Positions 61,998 through 64,000 of a DNA stretch of 64,000 nt are shown here, piece after piece (positions within the stretch are counted from its first letter, which is position 1; each line of letters begins with the position of its first letter). The notes beneath the pieces are model-generated. The model was given only the letters and a program-made list of their open reading frames with translations. It had not been told where the DNA came from and did not search any database. The stretch covers positions 3,472,001 to 3,536,000 of the forward strand of contig OZ024842.1 of the NCBI GenBank assembly GCA_964017145.1, read 5' to 3'. The DNA is from Agrocybe praecox (taxonomy: Eukaryota > Basidiomycota > Agaricomycetes > Agaricales > Agrocybaceae). The translations under genes and the position numbers were made by a program.

Positions 61998-62904
61998 ATG
62001 ATTTGGTCTCCAGGTGTCAAAATACCGAAACCAAGTTCCCAATTCATGATACGGTTGCGGGGTTTCTTCCATCGGCAGGTGTTGGACGGAATCTCTATTT
62101 GGTACTGCAAATATAAATATTGCGACTACTTTGGCGTACCATATCTTCCATCAAACGGCCTCGTCATTTTCAGTCCTCTCCCATTCAATACAGTCATCAA
62201 GTGGGGACCGAGAGTACGCGAAAATGAAGCATTGGCAATAGAACTTGCGCATTCCCTTGGCCTGCCGGCTCCTCGTTTACTGTCTTACGGAGATGGATAT
62301 CTCGAAGGTGAAGGATCTATATGGATGACGGCTCTTCTTGGTGAACCTCTTTCGGATGCTTGGTACAAATTAACGGATGAAGAAAAACGAACGATAGTTG
62401 GTGAAATCGATCAATGCATTATTCGCATGCGTCAATGTCGAAATCCAGACAGTCCAGGAATTTCCTCTCTTACAGGGTCGAGTATATCCAGCTACCGAGC
62501 CTACGATAAAACTATAAAACCCTGCCGCGACGAAGACGAGCTACTCAACCAACTTCTGACTGCGCTGAGACCACGGCATTTACCAACGCACGAAGCATAT
62601 GTCGCTCTTATAGAGAAGTTCAAGGGTATCTCGAAAATCCCCCATTCTATTTGATGGAGACCTTTTCCGACACAACATGCTAGTCAAGGACGGCCACCTG
62701 AGTGGAATAGTCTACTGGGAATGCGCAGGTTGGCTCCCAGAGTATTGGGATTATTCGACGATATGCCTTCATGGGTACAACGCAAAACCTCCACTGGAGT
62801 GGCAATCTCTTCTTTATACTAATCCAGGGCTCATTTACTCTGAAGAGCTGGATGCTGATTTTGCCTTCTGTAGGGTGACCCAGTACTCCTGCCCCCAGTA
62901 CTAA
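61998..62904 (+). pseudogene. APH-like (aminoglycoside phosphotransferase fold) kinase, frame-broken
   Basis: A fungal APH-type small-molecule kinase fold. The N-lobe (FNTVIKWG with the ATP Lys, then NEALAIELAHSLGLPAPRLL) and SIWMTALLGEPLSDAW are clear. The first 218 codons end at IPHSI and a stop. One base less in a run of five C (about 62638-62642) would carry the frame on to the catalytic loop, here FDGDLFRHNMLV (normally H-G-D...N) and then SGIVYWECAGW (normally I-V-D-W-E). So the base His is Asp, and the metal-binding Asp is Tyr. The frame break together with two catalytic changes points to a pseudogene; an intron cannot be excluded but none is obvious. The end is VTQYSCPQY. Confidence 0.7.
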
Positions 62905-63429
62905 TTACATACGCACCACTTCTATATGTTTTAGAAACTTTCTCAAGTAAGTATTAGAAAATCTATCACTGAAGATATTCAGTATCTTCCCGCTTCTATC
63001 CGTCTCCCGCTTAAAAACTCGGAGATTCGAGTAGGTCGACCTTTGTCAGCTTCACAAATGTGTTAGTGCGAAATTTATTTTGGTTTCTATCTTAAATATT
63101 ATACACTATCTGCATCGATTTACTGTACGTCCATAACTGTCCTATTAGTCTCTCTCCATGTACTTGCTAGCAGCATCGTATAATTAAAATGCAAACGTTT
63201 CTCGCCGATATGATAAATATGTATCCAAAAAAATTAAAGAAACAAGGCACTCTACGAATGGGCTCCGCCTACTGAATACCGAGTACTGAGTCGATTAATA
63301 TTATGAATAATGTAGGGCGCAAATTACGAGAGACTAAATCTATAGAAGTCGTGTTGAATGCGGTTTGCATATCACGAGTAAAAGGACGGAGGATATCATG
63401 AAAGTAGAAGTCTTCTGGTTGTTATAGCT
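62905..63429. other. Convergent 3' intergenic region
   Basis: AT-rich sequence between the APH-like gene (+) and the dsRBD gene (-). No gene is seen. Confidence 0.5.
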
Positions 63430-63804
63430 TCAAAAAAAGGGAGCACGATCGGGGTAGAATCTGCACATCAGATCGAACGCTTCCTTTGCTGCAATTTCCT
63501 TCGCATCCTTTTCTTTCCTTGCCCTGCCAGATCCCCATTGGGTGCCGTCGGACCCTACTGTAAAAATGTTAGATGGCATAGAAATCAGACCTAGAACAGA
63601 CAGTACAAGCATACCATATACTGTAACCGTCCAATCTCCCTCATGATGGGCTGTTGACTTGACAGGATCATACTTCACTTGCATCCCCAAGTTTTGAGAA
63701 AACAAGTTGAGACGATATCGAAAGGAAGTTGAACACACTTGTATGTAAGCACATTTTAGCAAGGTTATGGTCAGAAATGCTTGTCTTGTAAACTTACTTG
63801 ACAT
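63430..63804 (-). CDS. Small double-stranded-RNA-binding-domain protein
   Basis: The start MS is followed by a short intron. The mature part is essentially one dsRBD: YRLNLFSQNLGMQVKYDP, then TAHHEGDWTVTVY, then after a second intron VGSDGTQWGSGRARKEKD, AKEIAAKEAFDLM. The last helix carries the Lys and Ala pattern of a dsRBD (usually K-K-x-A-K-x-x-A-A); here RKEKDAKEIAAKEA. About 85-90 residues in total, ending FYPDRAPFF. Such one-domain proteins occur across mushrooms; partner and role are unknown. The window ends 196 bases upstream. Confidence 0.72.
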   Translation of the reverse strand: MSSKFTRQAFLTITLLKCAYIQVCSTSFRYRLNLFSQNLGMQVKYDPVKSTAHHEGDWTVTVYGMLVLSVLGLISMPSNIFTVGSDGTQWGSGRARKEKDAKEIAAKEAFDLMCRFYPDRAPFF

Positions 63805-64000
63805 TTTGACGTCTTCGCACTAATATGAGTGGAGGGAGGGAGGGTGAAAAACAGGAATACGAAAAAGAACTGGATGCTGAGAAATGCTACTGTATCCGAC
63901 CTTTAAGTACATCTCCCAAGTGTGGCGGCGGTGCTCTTGTGATACCTGGATTTTGAGCTGCGCTTGTTCTGTGGCTCATGCCGTGCATATTCTGTTCCAT
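63805..64000. promoter_or_regulatory. Promoter side of the dsRBD gene
   Basis: The last 196 bases lie upstream of the dsRBD start. Contains a GGGAGGGAGGG tract near 63833. No other feature. Confidence 0.4.

Overview
The window is a eukaryotic, basidiomycete (Agaricomycetes-type) chromosome segment. The evidence is the dense set of short introns (about 50-65 nt, GT-AG), class I hydrophobins, a DUF6533 membrane protein, a NACHT NTPase of the mushroom type, a large Ser/Pro-rich BTB protein, and fungal housekeeping genes. Gene models were read by eye from splice signals, so family calls are firmer than exact exon ends.

Layout. 1-28 kb is gene-dense and mostly housekeeping: a NACHT protein entering from the left edge, an L-type cargo lectin, transportin (Kap104-like), an FSH-type serine hydrolase, a succinate/fumarate carrier, a homeodomain protein, the SWR1 chromatin remodeler, a PKA-type kinase, a SET-domain methyltransferase, a short COX14-like mitochondrial protein and a GNAT acetyltransferase. 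27.7-34.2 kb is a 6.4-kb stretch in which I find no convincing gene. 34-50 kb is an accessory, secretion-oriented block: a subtilisin, a six-hairpin glycosidase, a 1.3-kb segment bounded by 43-bp inverted repeats, a DUF6533 protein, a carboxylesterase and two hydrophobin genes followed by a hydrophobin relic. 50-64 kb returns to ordinary genes: a SulP sulfate-type transporter, an intron-containing tRNA-Glu(CTC), a J-domain membrane protein, the Ser/Pro-rich BTB protein, an SLD7-like replication factor, a broken aminoglycoside-phosphotransferase-like (APH) kinase gene with a decayed partial copy beside it, and a small double-stranded-RNA-binding protein.

How the genes relate. There are no operons. 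The 34-50 kb block groups secreted hydrolases with surface-active hydrophobins, which fits a fungal cell-surface or substrate-degradation neighbourhood, but shared regulation is only inferred. Points most worth a second look are the hydrophobin trio in successive stages of decay (intact, frame-broken, cysteine-less), the inverted-repeat-bounded 1.3-kb segment, the APH-like gene with a frame break and altered catalytic residues, paired ACGCGT boxes upstream of SLD7, and a protein with two homeodomain-like folds.
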